Part shown: positions 7,944 through 16,506 of the stretch, one piece after another
Numbering within the stretch: position 1 is the first letter of the stretch
How the letters are laid out: each line of letters opens with the position of its first letter
Source of the DNA: an uncultured Porphyromonadaceae bacterium
GTDB lineage: Bacteria > Bacteroidota > Bacteroidia > Bacteroidales > Muribaculaceae
Length of the DNA stretch: 64,000 nucleotides
Reading direction: 5' to 3'
Assembly: GCA_902495245.1 (NCBI GenBank)
Contig: CABUWI010000008.1
Location: 62,001 to 126,000 of the forward strand
Translations under genes and position numbers: made by a program
Notes under the pieces: model-generated
Seen by the model: only the letters and a program-made list of their open reading frames with translations
What the model was told of the DNA's origin: nothing
Databases searched by the model: none

Positions 7944-7978
7944 AATTCATAATTCATAATTCATAATTCATAATTCAT
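7944..7978 (+). repeat. Five perfect AATTCAT units
   Basis: A 7-bp unit repeated five times without error fills most of the gap between the TonB receptor stop and the DUF362 start. Copy number could vary by slippage and change spacing between the two genes. Confidence 0.95.
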
Positions 7979-7990
7979 AAATTTTTAATC

Positions 7991-8968
7991 ATGCGTAAAC
8001 TCATCGTTTTGGCTGCCGCCGCGCTGACCCTCACCGCCTGCGGCAAGAAGGCCGAGGCAGAAAATGCCGACGTTCAGGCCGACTCTACGGCCGTTTCAAC
8101 CGTCTATTTCATCAAGGACATCACGCCCGAAAACCTCGTCAAAATCTACGAGGCACTGGGCCGCGAGGCCACGGGCAAAGTGGCCGTGAAAATCTCCACG
8201 GGCGAGAGCGAAAAGACCGGCTATCTGCGTCCCGACTTCATCAAGGCGCTGGTCGACACCGTCAACGGCACCATCGTCGAGTGCAACACCGCCTATGCCG
8301 GCAACCGCCGCTACACGGCCGACCATCTCAAGGCCATCGAAGAGCGCGGATTCCCCGCCATCGCCCCCTGCGACATTCTCGACTCGACCGGCGACACCAT
8401 TCTGCCCCTCGAAGGCGGTCTGCATCTCAAATATGACATCGTCGGCAAAAACTATCTCGACTATGACTTCACCGTCGTGCTCAGCCACTTCAAGGGCCAT
8501 CAGATGGGCGGCTTCGGCGGCGCGCTGAAAAACATCTCCATCGGCCTCGGCTCGGCCAACGGCAAGGCATACATTCACAGCGCCGGCACCACCGAAGACG
8601 CCGACTCCGTCTGGAGCCACGTTGCCGAACAGGACGCATTTCTCGAGTCGATGGCCGACGCCTCGAAAGCCGTAATCGACCACGCCGGCGACAACATTCT
8701 CTACATCAATGTGGCCAACAAACTATCGGTTGACTGCGACTGCAACGGCGACCCCTCGGCTCCCGAAATGGGCGACCTCGGCATCTACGCCTCGCTCGAC
8801 CCCGTGGCCCTTGACCGCGCCTGCGTCGACGCCGTCTACAACTCGGCCGACCCCGGCAAGACAGCCCTCATCAAGCGCATCGAAGAGAAGCACGGCACCC
8901 ACATTCTCGACGCCGCCGAACAGCTCGGCCTTGGCTCGCAGAAATACCAGATCGTCGAGCTGAAATAA
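7991..8968 (+). CDS. DUF362-domain lipoprotein
   Basis: 325 residues. The N-terminus MRKLIVLAAAALTLTACGKK ends in a lipobox (LTAC), so Cys17 would be lipidated. The body matches the DUF362 family: VAVKISTGE near residue 60, a central HFKGHQMGGFGGALKNISIGLGS, and a C-terminal segment with DCDCNGDPSAPEMGDLGIYAS and the typical DPVALDRACVDAV. DUF362 proteins often occur with ferredoxin domains, but none is present here. The biochemical role is unknown; the pairing with a TonB receptor suggests, but does not show, handling of an imported cofactor or metal complex. Confidence 0.85.
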   Translation: MRKLIVLAAAALTLTACGKKAEAENADVQADSTAVSTVYFIKDITPENLVKIYEALGREATGKVAVKISTGESEKTGYLRPDFIKALVDTVNGTIVECNTAYAGNRRYTADHLKAIEERGFPAIAPCDILDSTGDTILPLEGGLHLKYDIVGKNYLDYDFTVVLSHFKGHQMGGFGGALKNISIGLGSANGKAYIHSAGTTEDADSVWSHVAEQDAFLESMADASKAVIDHAGDNILYINVANKLSVDCDCNGDPSAPEMGDLGIYASLDPVALDRACVDAVYNSADPGKTALIKRIEEKHGTHILDAAEQLGLGSQKYQIVELK

Positions 8969-9000
8969 CAATCTTCATAACTTTTTTGAATGTACATAAC

Positions 9001-9241
9001 TCGTAGGGACGTGCCTCAATGCTATTGACTTAAGAGTGTGGTGCAAAATACCGGTTTCGTAAATTCTGTAGGGACGCACGGCCCGTGCGTCCGCGATAAC
9101 GGCCAATAGTACAGTATTTTATGTGCTCCGCAAAGCGGACGCACGAGCCGTGCGTCCCTACCCTTTGGTATAATGCAATCGGTGAGGATTCCACCGATAA
9201 TTTCTTTAAGTTAATAGCATTGAGGCATGTCCCTACGGTTG
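9001..9241. repeat. REPIN-like element 2 with nested outer inverted repeat
   Basis: Inner pair: palindromes at 9068-9093 and 9135-9161 in inverted orientation (arms GGACGCACG/CGTGCGTCC). Outer pair: about 32 bases at 9003-9034 and, inverted, 9206-9238, starting CGTAGGGACGTGCCTCAATG and CGTAGGGACATGCCTCAATG and nearly identical. The outer arms begin with the same GTAGGGAC as the palindromes. The whole 240-bp block between the DUF362 gene and the next promoter behaves as one non-coding element. Confidence 0.85.
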
Positions 9242-9268
9242 GCCGTTTTTGCAGCAATCTCTTTTTTA

Positions 9269-9300
9269 TTTGTCCGGCTCGTGGTTTATTGCTAACTTTG
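9269..9300 (+). promoter_or_regulatory. Promoter of the 122-residue gene
   Basis: TTTG (9269-9272), a 20-bp gap, then TAACTTTG (9293-9300). The transcript would carry a leader of about 140 bases before the ATG at 9445; I see no convincing fold in it. The stretch 9301-9444 contains no other gene. Confidence 0.7.
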
Positions 9301-9444
9301 CCGGCAGAAATAAGGGCAGTTTTCCCCCCGCAACATGTTTTTCCACAACCGCAGCGAATGCTCCCGACGGCACGCAGTGCGCCTTGTCGCGCCGTGGCCG
9401 CGCGGTAACATTCAGTTCTTTGACATTCTAAACAACAAACAGTT

Positions 9445-9813
9445 ATGGGAAAACATTTCAGCGACGATTTCCACTCTTACAGCCACGTCCTCAGCTCTGA
9501 CGAAGACCAACCCGTCGTGATGGAAATCTATGCGGGCATCACCCCGCGAGGCGAACTGTCCGTGTCGATGGACCTATACGACTACGACAATCCGCGCAAC
9601 GACGGCTCGACGGCCGCCGTTGTCAATACCGACGACGCCCGGCGCATGGCCCGACGCCACGGCGTCGGCTTCGACGACTTTCCGCAATACATCTCGGAGT
9701 GCATGGCCGAATGGCGCGAACTCGTCAACCCCGATTTCCGTCAGGTCCGCGCCTGCTTCAAGGAAATCACCGAATGCCTTCTCGACGAAGGCTGCCGCTT
9801 AAAAATCCGTTAA
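9445..9813 (+). CDS. Conserved-looking small cytoplasmic protein, unknown function
   Basis: 122 residues, acidic, with no signal peptide or membrane segment. It starts MGKHFSDDFHSYSHVLSSDE and has the segments EIYAGITPRGELSVSMDLYD and DDARRMARRHGVGFDDFPQY. I do not recognise a family. It has its own promoter and leader, and a perfect terminator right after the stop, so it is a single-gene unit. Codon use is that of the surrounding core genes, which argues for a real resident gene rather than recent import. Confidence 0.75.
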   Translation: MGKHFSDDFHSYSHVLSSDEDQPVVMEIYAGITPRGELSVSMDLYDYDNPRNDGSTAAVVNTDDARRMARRHGVGFDDFPQYISECMAEWRELVNPDFRQVRACFKEITECLLDEGCRLKIR

Positions 9814-9839
9814 AAATTGCGCTTCGGCGCAATTTTTTT
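9812..9839 (+). terminator. Intrinsic terminator after the 122-residue gene
   Basis: AAAAATTGCGC, a TTCG tetraloop, then GCGCAATTTTTTT: an 11-bp perfect stem with a T run, overlapping the TAA stop codon. Confidence 0.92.
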
Positions 9840-9872
9840 GCGGCCGGTGTTCCAACTTCAGGATTTTTGTTG

Positions 9873-9880
9873 TAACTTTG
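9873..9880 (+). promoter_or_regulatory. -7 element for the structured RNA
   Basis: TAACTTTG preceded by an AT-rich stretch. A clean -33 TTTG at the usual distance is missing. Transcription would begin near 9887, just before a small AAGGGC/GCCCTT hairpin (9891-9908). Confidence 0.6.
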
Positions 9881-9886
9881 CCGCGA

Positions 9887-10140
9887 CAACAAGGGCAAGA
9901 GAGCCCTTCTACATTTTTGAAAAAAGCGTTTTTGCTTTATCCCTAATCTCGAAATCGCCAAATTTCTAATCTCAACGGGGTCAAGCAGTTACAAACGCTC
10001 ATGCTTGTTGATATATCCACTCCCCAACGAGCGGGGAGTGTCGGTATACCGATCAGGCGTGGGAGTGGACTGTTTATCGTTGAGACGGCGTTTGGCGATG
10101 CCGGAGATTAGATAAACCGAACCGTCCTACGCTTTTTTTT
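9887..10140 (+). ncRNA. Long structured RNA, 6S-RNA-like candidate
   Basis: The 400-base gap 9814-10217 has no gene but can form one long bulged rod. Pairs from the outside in are 9920-9928 with 10130-10138 (AAAAAAGCG), 9936-9940 with 10112-10116, 9943-9950 with 10104-10111 (CTAATCTC/GAGATTAG), 9956-9962 with 10091-10097 (CGCCAAA/TTTGGCG), and 9971-9977 with 10078-10084 (CTCAACG/CGTTGAG). Inside lies a wide central region with a small hairpin (9982-9987/10002-10007) and an apical stem 10017-10024/10061-10068. A T8 tract ends it. A long closing stem, a central bubble and an apical arm are the 6S RNA (ssrS) plan, which binds RNA polymerase. The identity is inferred from shape only; a leader of the next gene is the alternative. 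Confidence 0.5.
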
Positions 10141-10217
10141 GTACACGTTTCTATTTGTTTTTTTGCCGGAAGAAGGGGACGTCAACGGCCTTTATTTAAT
10201 CACCAATCATCATTTTT

Positions 10218-13200
10218 ATGAAAAAGGTCTTACTTTCGTTTGCCGCCCTGTTTATGGCGGCGACGGGCGTGCCAATCATGGCCCAAGACACCCAACCGGA
10301 ATATGAAATCAGCATTCCGGAAGGCGACCTCACAACCTCCGTGAAGATGGAAGAGGGCAAACGCTATCTGATAAGCGATGCTTATGAGAATCTTTGCAAA
10401 CCTATGGAAGACGGCGACGTAATTCGCATAAGCAGCTCCTACGAGTTCCCTGTGTGTGCAGGAACTCAGTTGGACGAATCCTTTTTCTGGACTGTTGAGG
10501 TACCGGAAAACAGCGAAGACGGCCGTATTGCCGTCAAACACATTCAAAGCAACATGTACATAGCCGTGCTGGAATATGGCGAGAAGTGCACAATGACGTC
10601 TGACATTGCCGCGGCGGCTTTATTCGAGGCGTCAGCTAACGGAAACTTACTGCAGCCGGACGCTGAAGGCGGTCTCGGGCTGTATTGCATGGAATCCGGA
10701 GTATTCGCTGCAGGCTGGGACGAAACAAACGAATGCCCTAAATACACTGACTTTGCCTATTATGATGTTGACGCCAACAACATTATCAGAGAGAAAGAGC
10801 CCGAACCTGTAAAGGTGCCGCGCGAAGTAACGCTGACTCTGCCGCAGCACAACGGCGAGGACGTCATTGTCAAAGCGCAATACTATGACGGCGACAAGGT
10901 CGAAATCAGCAATCTTCCTTATTTCGGCTGCTTCTCGGCCACAGGCTTCGCCGAGCGCACGCGCACGGTGAGCGAAACCAACTGCGCCTTCACTGTTAAA
11001 GGCACGTGGGACGAACCGGTTTACACATCAGTAGACCGCATATTCGCCATTGGCAATGCCGATGACAATGGCTATACAGATTATTGGGTCACTTACAACG
11101 GCTCGACCTTTACCGCAAGGGACAGCTATTTCGGAACAACCCAAGGGGCAGTTCCCGCCGACAGAAAATACATCTGGTATTTCACGAACGTGCGCTTCGA
11201 CAATGAGAGCGGCAACTATCTGGTTACGCTTTCAAATGCAATGGCTCCTGCCGGTACCGGCCTGACCTCTGACGCCGATGGCAACCTCTCGTTTACGGAT
11301 ACTCCCACAGAGTTTATCCTCAGCAAGACATATCCGAAATATGGTTCTGACACCGAGCACCCACGCACATCGCTGGTCTATTGCGTCGACGGCCAGACAA
11401 TGTGTTTTAATGGCACTCGTAATCTCAGAACCATCATCAAATGGACAGAAGGTACAACCATTAGTGACACATATCCTGATGAATATAGCATTCAAGAACC
11501 CACCGACGAATTTGACCGGCTCACGACTTTCACGGTGCAGGGCATGACGTTCAACATCAATGCAGCCAAGCGTGAAGCCGCAAAAGCATCGCGCACACCC
11601 GAAGACTATCGCGCCATGTTTGAACTCTCGCCTGTTAATCAGGCCAAGGTACGTTATGCCGAACTTGCGGGCTTTGCATACGGTTCTGCCTCAAGTGCCG
11701 TCAAACTCTCCGGCCATTGCGACGTCAACGACCCCATATTGGTCGCGCTGGCCAAGGCCATTGAAGACTATGATGACGCTGCGGCTGAAGCCGCTTTGGC
11801 CGCTGCCGAAAACGTGATCGTTTCCGCATCGACCGAATATACCGAGGGTCTGATGTTCCATCTCAAGAACTGGACGGAATATATGATTCTTGACAGCTCT
11901 GACCCGACCAAACTCACTTATTCGCGAGAGGAAGACAGCTCTGACGCTCTTGAATTTACCATCGTAAACGTGCGCGGCAAGAAATATATCTATTGTCCTG
12001 ATAAGGGCAAGTTCTTGAGTGCTACGGGCAAGCAGTTAGTGGCCGATTTCAGCAACAGCTGGACTCTTTCAGACGCAAAAAATGCAACGCCTGTCGATTT
12101 CATCTGCCTGAAAGCTGATGCCGACATTGTGATGACCGATTACTATAAATATCTGAGCCATAATGCCGACATTGTCGTTGCCGGCTCCGATCCTATCTTA
12201 TATTGCGCTTTCTCATACAATCAGGAGACGAAGAAGTCTGAAATCGTGGTCCGCACAAGTCAGGGCTGGGCCGACGATTTTGTCGGTGTATGGACTTTCT
12301 CTCCGACCGGCGAAACGATGGCCGAGACCGACCTTGCCGCCGTGCGCGAGCGGTTCTCGCCCAAAGGCGCTGCAATTTCTATGTATTACAATCTTGCAGG
12401 CGGCCTGTTCTACAACTCAGGATATAAGGAGATGACGATGCCGGGCTTTCCCGACCTGAGTAATCCGAAACTCGTGGCTTTGGCCGATGCAATCAATGCG
12501 GCTGACGACGAAGCGATGGAGGCTGCCATGGCGGCTCTCGATGGCACGACATGGCTCGAACCGTGCGATGACATTACCGAAGGCCTGGTCTTCGGCCTGT
12601 ACGCCCAGAGCTATCCCGACCCCATTGCCGAAGGCGAAGGCACGGAAACCAATCCCTACAATCCGACTCAGGTTATCGGCATGAACAATCCCGGCACTTC
12701 CGCATGGGTCAAGGGCTATATTGTCGGCGTCTATGATTACGATCAAGGTTCGGTCTTCGTGCCGGGCTCGTCAACAACTGTCAAAAATTGCATCGCAATC
12801 TCCACGACTCCCGATGCCGCCGATGGCACGGTGATTCCCGTGCAGATAGATTACTGCACCCAGCTGAATCTGGCAGATCACCCGGAATATTACAAAAGGG
12901 TAGTAGCAGTTAATGGCAAACTTCAGCAATATTTTGGTGTTCCCGCCGTCAAAGAGGTTTACCAATACTTCGGGTGTAACAGCACTCCCGACGCTTCCCT
13001 TCCCGTTGCCGTTGATTCCTCTACGGGTAAACTGACCCTTAGCGATTCATATACCCAAAAAGCTAAATTTGCCGTTGTCAAACATGACGGTAAGAACTAC
13101 CTGTACAATCTCGACACGCAGAAGTTTGTCAACGCGTTTGCATTCTCGCCTCAGTCTTACGGCATGGGCGACGTGCCCACCGCCGTATCGTTTGGAGTGA

Positions 13201-14234
13201 ACAATACCGGAGGCGCAGTTGCGCCATGGCGCAAGAACCACGGAGTTGACATCATCGGCGGACGCATTGTTGATTCCGAAGAAGCGGCCGAGGGCGCTTT
13301 CGGTTGGTCAGACCTTGTTGCCGGCGAGAGTGTCAACGTCAAAGCCTCCAACGGCTGGCAGGGCAGTCTGCAGCTGTCGCTGGCCAATGAACTGACCGTT
13401 CTTGACGAAGAGCAATTAGCCGAACTTCGCGCCAAGATTGCCGTAGCCGAGCAGAAGGTAAACGACGACCTGACAGCAAGGGTTGAAAGCACCGGAGACC
13501 TTGTCAGCGTCAACAGTCCGACCAAAGAGAGCGTGCTGGCCGTGGCCAACGACGAGTCGCTGTCGCCGGACTATCTCGCGTGGTATATGGAGAATGACAT
13601 GTTTGAGTGTCATCAGCCGACTCACGGTTCGGTGTATAAGATAATCTGTGCTGGTTCCTTATACAAGCAGCCTGCCGACAGCGAAACCGACGCATATCTC
13701 AATGCAGCCGATTTCAAGTTGCTTTCGTTTGCCGTAGAGGGCACCCGATGCGTGCTCCGCACAAGTTCGGAAGACGACAGCGCTTTCAACTGGCTGTGTA
13801 ACATCGGAGAAGACGGCTCGATTTCGTTCGTTCACTACGTTCCGACCGAAACCAAGCAGCGAGAATCTGAGCTGACAGCGGTTTATCTCTCCTTGCCCGC
13901 CGAACATCTTGGCGCCCACGCTGACGCTGCCGAACCTCAGACTGCCTTCCCGATGTATAGGAATCTCGTGTCCAATGGCAGCGGAGTTGTAGCTCTTCCG
14001 GTTGCCAATTACTCCGATGCGTCGAAAACGGTCTGGCTCCCGAACCTGTGGATATACAAAGTGAGCGATGACGCAACCGACGCCGGCGCCTCTACGTCAA
14101 TCACCGAGATTGAATCAGCCGCGTCGACCGCCGACGAGTACTTTGACATGAGCGGACGCCGCGTCGCTAAGCCGGCGGCCGGACGAATCTACATTGTTCG
14201 CAACGGCGCCAAGACCGCAAAACGTATATTCTGA
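10218..14234 (+). CDS. Large secreted T9SS-type surface protein with DUF6359-like domain
   Basis: 1338 residues with a signal peptide (MKKVLLSFAALFMAATGVPI...) and a C-terminal sorting-type tail (EYFDMSGRRVAKP ... IYIVRNGAKTAKRIF), so probably exported and surface-attached by the type IX system. A motif NPxLVALAxAIxxxDDxAxEAA occurs twice, near residues 503 and 747, each followed by TEGLxF and a beta-rich module. Residues about 807-920 (GTETNPYNPTQVIGMNNPG, WVKGYIVGVYDYD) match an OB-fold-like DUF6359 domain. No catalytic motif is seen, so it is more likely a binding or scaffold protein. Codon use is slightly more relaxed than in nearby metabolic genes. Confidence 0.85.
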   Translation: MKKVLLSFAALFMAATGVPIMAQDTQPEYEISIPEGDLTTSVKMEEGKRYLISDAYENLCKPMEDGDVIRISSSYEFPVCAGTQLDESFFWTVEVPENSEDGRIAVKHIQSNMYIAVLEYGEKCTMTSDIAAAALFEASANGNLLQPDAEGGLGLYCMESGVFAAGWDETNECPKYTDFAYYDVDANNIIREKEPEPVKVPREVTLTLPQHNGEDVIVKAQYYDGDKVEISNLPYFGCFSATGFAERTRTVSETNCAFTVKGTWDEPVYTSVDRIFAIGNADDNGYTDYWVTYNGSTFTARDSYFGTTQGAVPADRKYIWYFTNVRFDNESGNYLVTLSNAMAPAGTGLTSDADGNLSFTDTPTEFILSKTYPKYGSDTEHPRTSLVYCVDGQTMCFNGTRNLRTIIKWTEGTTISDTYPDEYSIQEPTDEFDRLTTFTVQGMTFNINAAKREAAKASRTPEDYRAMFELSPVNQAKVRYAELAGFAYGSASSAVKLSGHCDVNDPILVALAKAIEDYDDAAAEAALAAAENVIVSASTEYTEGLMFHLKNWTEYMILDSSDPTKLTYSREEDSSDALEFTIVNVRGKKYIYCPDKGKFLSATGKQLVADFSNSWTLSDAKNATPVDFICLKADADIVMTDYYKYLSHNADIVVAGSDPILYCAFSYNQETKKSEIVVRTSQGWADDFVGVWTFSPTGETMAETDLAAVRERFSPKGAAISMYYNLAGGLFYNSGYKEMTMPGFPDLSNPKLVALADAINAADDEAMEAAMAALDGTTWLEPCDDITEGLVFGLYAQSYPDPIAEGEGTETNPYNPTQVIGMNNPGTSAWVKGYIVGVYDYDQGSVFVPGSSTTVKNCIAISTTPDAADGTVIPVQIDYCTQLNLADHPEYYKRVVAVNGKLQQYFGVPAVKEVYQYFGCNSTPDASLPVAVDSSTGKLTLSDSYTQKAKFAVVKHDGKNYLYNLDTQKFVNAFAFSPQSYGMGDVPTAVSFGVNNTGGAVAPWRKNHGVDIIGGRIVDSEEAAEGAFGWSDLVAGESVNVKASNGWQGSLQLSLANELTVLDEEQLAELRAKIAVAEQKVNDDLTARVESTGDLVSVNSPTKESVLAVANDESLSPDYLAWYMENDMFECHQPTHGSVYKIICAGSLYKQPADSETDAYLNAADFKLLSFAVEGTRCVLRTSSEDDSAFNWLCNIGEDGSISFVHYVPTETKQRESELTAVYLSLPAEHLGAHADAAEPQTAFPMYRNLVSNGSGVVALPVANYSDASKTVWLPNLWIYKVSDDATDAGASTSITEIESAASTADEYFDMSGRRVAKPAAGRIYIVRNGAKTAKRIF

Positions 14235-14278
14235 CAATCTCCGCTATAAACAACACACACTTCCCTCTCTAAATGCGC

Positions 14279-14310
14279 GAGGCGGCCTGAAATCAGGTCG
14301 CCTCGTTTTT
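14279..14310 (+). terminator. Intrinsic terminator after the large surface protein gene
   Basis: Stem GAGGCG-g-CCTGA with TCAGG-t-CGCCTC (14279-14304), followed by TTTTT, 45 bases after the stop codon. It separates the plus-strand gene from tatD, which ends on the other strand at 14329. Confidence 0.9.
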
Positions 14311-14328
14311 GGGTTGGTGCAGTCGGGA

Positions 14329-15108
14329 TTAAAGGAGGAAGAAGCGGCGGGCGGCGGCCGTGGTGGCGGCGTCGACTTCGGCGGGGGGCATGCCGAGCTC
14401 GGCGGCGATGCGTTCGGCGATGTAGGGCACGTAGGCGCTTTCGTTCTGCTTGCCGCGCATCGGCACGGGGGCGAGCCACGGCGCGTCGGTTTCCAGCAAG
14501 ATGTGGTCTATGCCGATTACGGGCAGAATTGCCGGCAGCGGCGACTTTTTGAACGTAACCACGCCGCCGATGCCGAACTTGACGTCGGGCAGCAGGCGGC
14601 GCAGTCGGCCGACGTCGTCGGCCGTGCCGCTGTAGCAGTGGAACACCATCTGCGGCAGCCGTCCGGCGCGCGCCTGCATCAGGTCGAGCATCTGCGGCAT
14701 GGCTTCGCGGCAGTGGATAATGGCGGGCAGCCCCAGTTTGTCGGCCAGGTCGAGCTGGGCCTCGCACGCTTCGAGCTGCAGCGGCAGCGTCTGTTGCTCC
14801 CAATAGAGGTCGAGGCCGCACTCGCCGACGGCCACGTAGGGGCGGTCGGTGCGCAGTTCGGCTTCGATGAGCTCGAGGTGGGAGGTCCACGTGTCGGCGT
14901 GAATCTCGGTGGGGTGGAGTCCGGCGCAGATGGCCGTGGCGTCGGGGCGCAGGTCGTGGAGCTCGCGGACGGGCGCAATGGAGTCGGCGTCGACGCCGGG
15001 CAGTACCATCAGCTCCACTCCCGCAGCAAGTGCGCGGTCAACGGCCGCGCACTTGCTGTCAATGTCGCCGAAGTCGGCGAGGTAGAGATGGGAATGAGTG
15101 TCTATCAA
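14329..15108 (-). CDS. tatD: TatD-family metal-dependent deoxyribonuclease
   Basis: 259 residues, usual for TatD. TIM-barrel hydrolase motifs are in place: DTHSHL (HxH metal site, residues 3-8), the metal-bridging glutamate in VGECGLDLYWE, histidines in IIHCREAM and FHCYSG, and the aspartate in LLETDAPWLAP. Family members act as Mg-dependent 3'-5' exonucleases or DNases in the cytoplasm. The name is historical; no Tat translocase genes are nearby. It lies 21 bp after gdhA on the same strand, as the last gene of a probable serC-serA-gdhA-tatD unit. Confidence 0.93.
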   Translation of the reverse strand: MIDTHSHLYLADFGDIDSKCAAVDRALAAGVELMVLPGVDADSIAPVRELHDLRPDATAICAGLHPTEIHADTWTSHLELIEAELRTDRPYVAVGECGLDLYWEQQTLPLQLEACEAQLDLADKLGLPAIIHCREAMPQMLDLMQARAGRLPQMVFHCYSGTADDVGRLRRLLPDVKFGIGGVVTFKKSPLPAILPVIGIDHILLETDAPWLAPVPMRGKQNESAYVPYIAERIAAELGMPPAEVDAATTAAARRFFLL

Positions 15109-15129
15109 AACGTCAGAGTTTCAGTTTTT

Positions 15130-16467
15130 TCAGATTATGCCCTGGGCCATCATGGCGTGGGCCACTTTCATGAAGCCGGCGATGTTGGCGCCCTTCATGT
15201 AGTTGACGAAGCCGTCGGGTTCGGTGCCGTAGCGCACGCACTGTTCGTGAATGTTGTCCATGATGAAGTGCAGCTTCTGGTCAACCTCTTCGGCGCTCCA
15301 CTGCAGATGCATGGCGTTCTGGCTCATTTCGAGGCCCGAGGTGGCCACGCCGCCGGCGTTGACCGCCTTGCCCGGGGCGTAGGTTGTGCGCGACTCGATG
15401 AAGGCGTCTATGGCCTCGGGGGTGCAGCCCATGTTGCTGACTTCGGCAACCATCTGCACGCCGTTTTCAATGAGCTTGCGGGCGTCGTCGCCGTTGAGCT
15501 CGTTCTGGGTGGCGCAGGGCAGGGCGATGTCCACTTTCTGCTCCCACGGCTTCTTGCCGGCAAAGAACTTGGCGCCGGGGAACTGCTCGACGTAGGGCTC
15601 GACGATGTCCTCGCCCGAGGCGCGCAGTTCGAGCATGTAGTTCACCTTGTCGCCCGAAATGCCGTCGGGGTCGTAGACGTAGCCGTCGGGGCCCGAGATG
15701 GTAACCACCTTGGCGCCCAGCTCGTTGGCCTTGAGGGCGGCGCCCCAGGCCACGTTGCCGAAGCCGCTGATGGCTACGGTCTTGCCCTTGATGTCGTCGC
15801 CTTTCATCTTCAGCATGTTTTCAACGAAGTAGAGGGCGCCGAAGCCGGTTGCCTCGGGGCGTATGCGGCTGCCGCCGAAGTCGAGGCCCTTGCCGGTGAA
15901 CGTGCCTGTGTGCTCGTCGACGAGTTTCTTGTACATGCCATACATGTAGCCCACCTCGCGTGCGCCCACGCCGATGTCGCCGGCGGGCACGTCGCGGTCG
16001 GGGCCGAGGTTCTTCCAGAGTTCCAGAATGAAGGCCTGGCAGAAGCGCATGATTTCGGCGTCGCTCTTGCCGCGCGGCGAGAAGTCGGAGCCGCCTTTGG
16101 CACCGCCCATAGGCAGCGTGGTCAGCGCGTTCTTGAAGGTCTGCTCGAAGCCGAGGAATTTCAGAATCGACAGGTTCACCGAGGCGTGGAACCTGATGCC
16201 GCCCTTGTACGGGCCGATGGCCTTGTTGAACTGCACGCGATAGCCCAGGTTGGTCTGCACCTCGCCGTTGTCGTCGACCCACGTTACGCGGAACGTGATG
16301 ATGCGGTCGGGCTCGACCATGCGCTCGATGATTTTGGCCTTTTCAAATTCGGGGTGTTGGTTGTAGACGTCGGCCACGCTCATCAGCACCTCTCTGACGG
16401 CCTGCAGATATTCTTTCTCGCCGGGGTGTTTTGCCTCGAGATCGGCGATGATTTTGTTAATGTCCAT
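15130..16467 (-). CDS. gdhA: NADP-type glutamate dehydrogenase
   Basis: 445 residues, typical of the hexameric bacterial enzyme. It aminates 2-oxoglutarate with ammonia and NADPH to glutamate. Visible signatures are the substrate lysine region YKGGIRFHASVNLSILKFLG, the family motif LPMGGAKGGSDFSPRGKSD around residues 120-138, DVPAGDIGVGAREVGYM, and the nucleotide-binding SGFGNVAWGAALKANELGA near residue 240. It follows serA by 39 bp and precedes tatD by 21 bp. Glutamate is the amino donor for SerC, which makes the neighbourhood metabolically coherent. Confidence 0.95.
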   Translation of the reverse strand: MDINKIIADLEAKHPGEKEYLQAVREVLMSVADVYNQHPEFEKAKIIERMVEPDRIITFRVTWVDDNGEVQTNLGYRVQFNKAIGPYKGGIRFHASVNLSILKFLGFEQTFKNALTTLPMGGAKGGSDFSPRGKSDAEIMRFCQAFILELWKNLGPDRDVPAGDIGVGAREVGYMYGMYKKLVDEHTGTFTGKGLDFGGSRIRPEATGFGALYFVENMLKMKGDDIKGKTVAISGFGNVAWGAALKANELGAKVVTISGPDGYVYDPDGISGDKVNYMLELRASGEDIVEPYVEQFPGAKFFAGKKPWEQKVDIALPCATQNELNGDDARKLIENGVQMVAEVSNMGCTPEAIDAFIESRTTYAPGKAVNAGGVATSGLEMSQNAMHLQWSAEEVDQKLHFIMDNIHEQCVRYGTEPDGFVNYMKGANIAGFMKVAHAMMAQGII

Positions 16468-16506
16468 GTCGGTAATTAGATTTGGTTATGTGTTGTTTTA
16501 TAAATG

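Noticed and set aside
7944..7978. Possible CRISPR-like repeat
   Set aside because: The units are 7 bp with no spacers and no cas genes are near; it is a simple tandem repeat.
9121..9408. A 95-codon frame across repeat element 2
   Set aside because: It starts within the palindrome element and runs through a promoter; composition is not coding.
14194..16479. A 761-codon plus-strand open frame opposite tatD and gdhA
   Set aside because: It mirrors two well-identified genes on the other strand; its product is low-complexity Gly/Ala/Val/His-rich, as expected from antisense reading of GC-rich codons.
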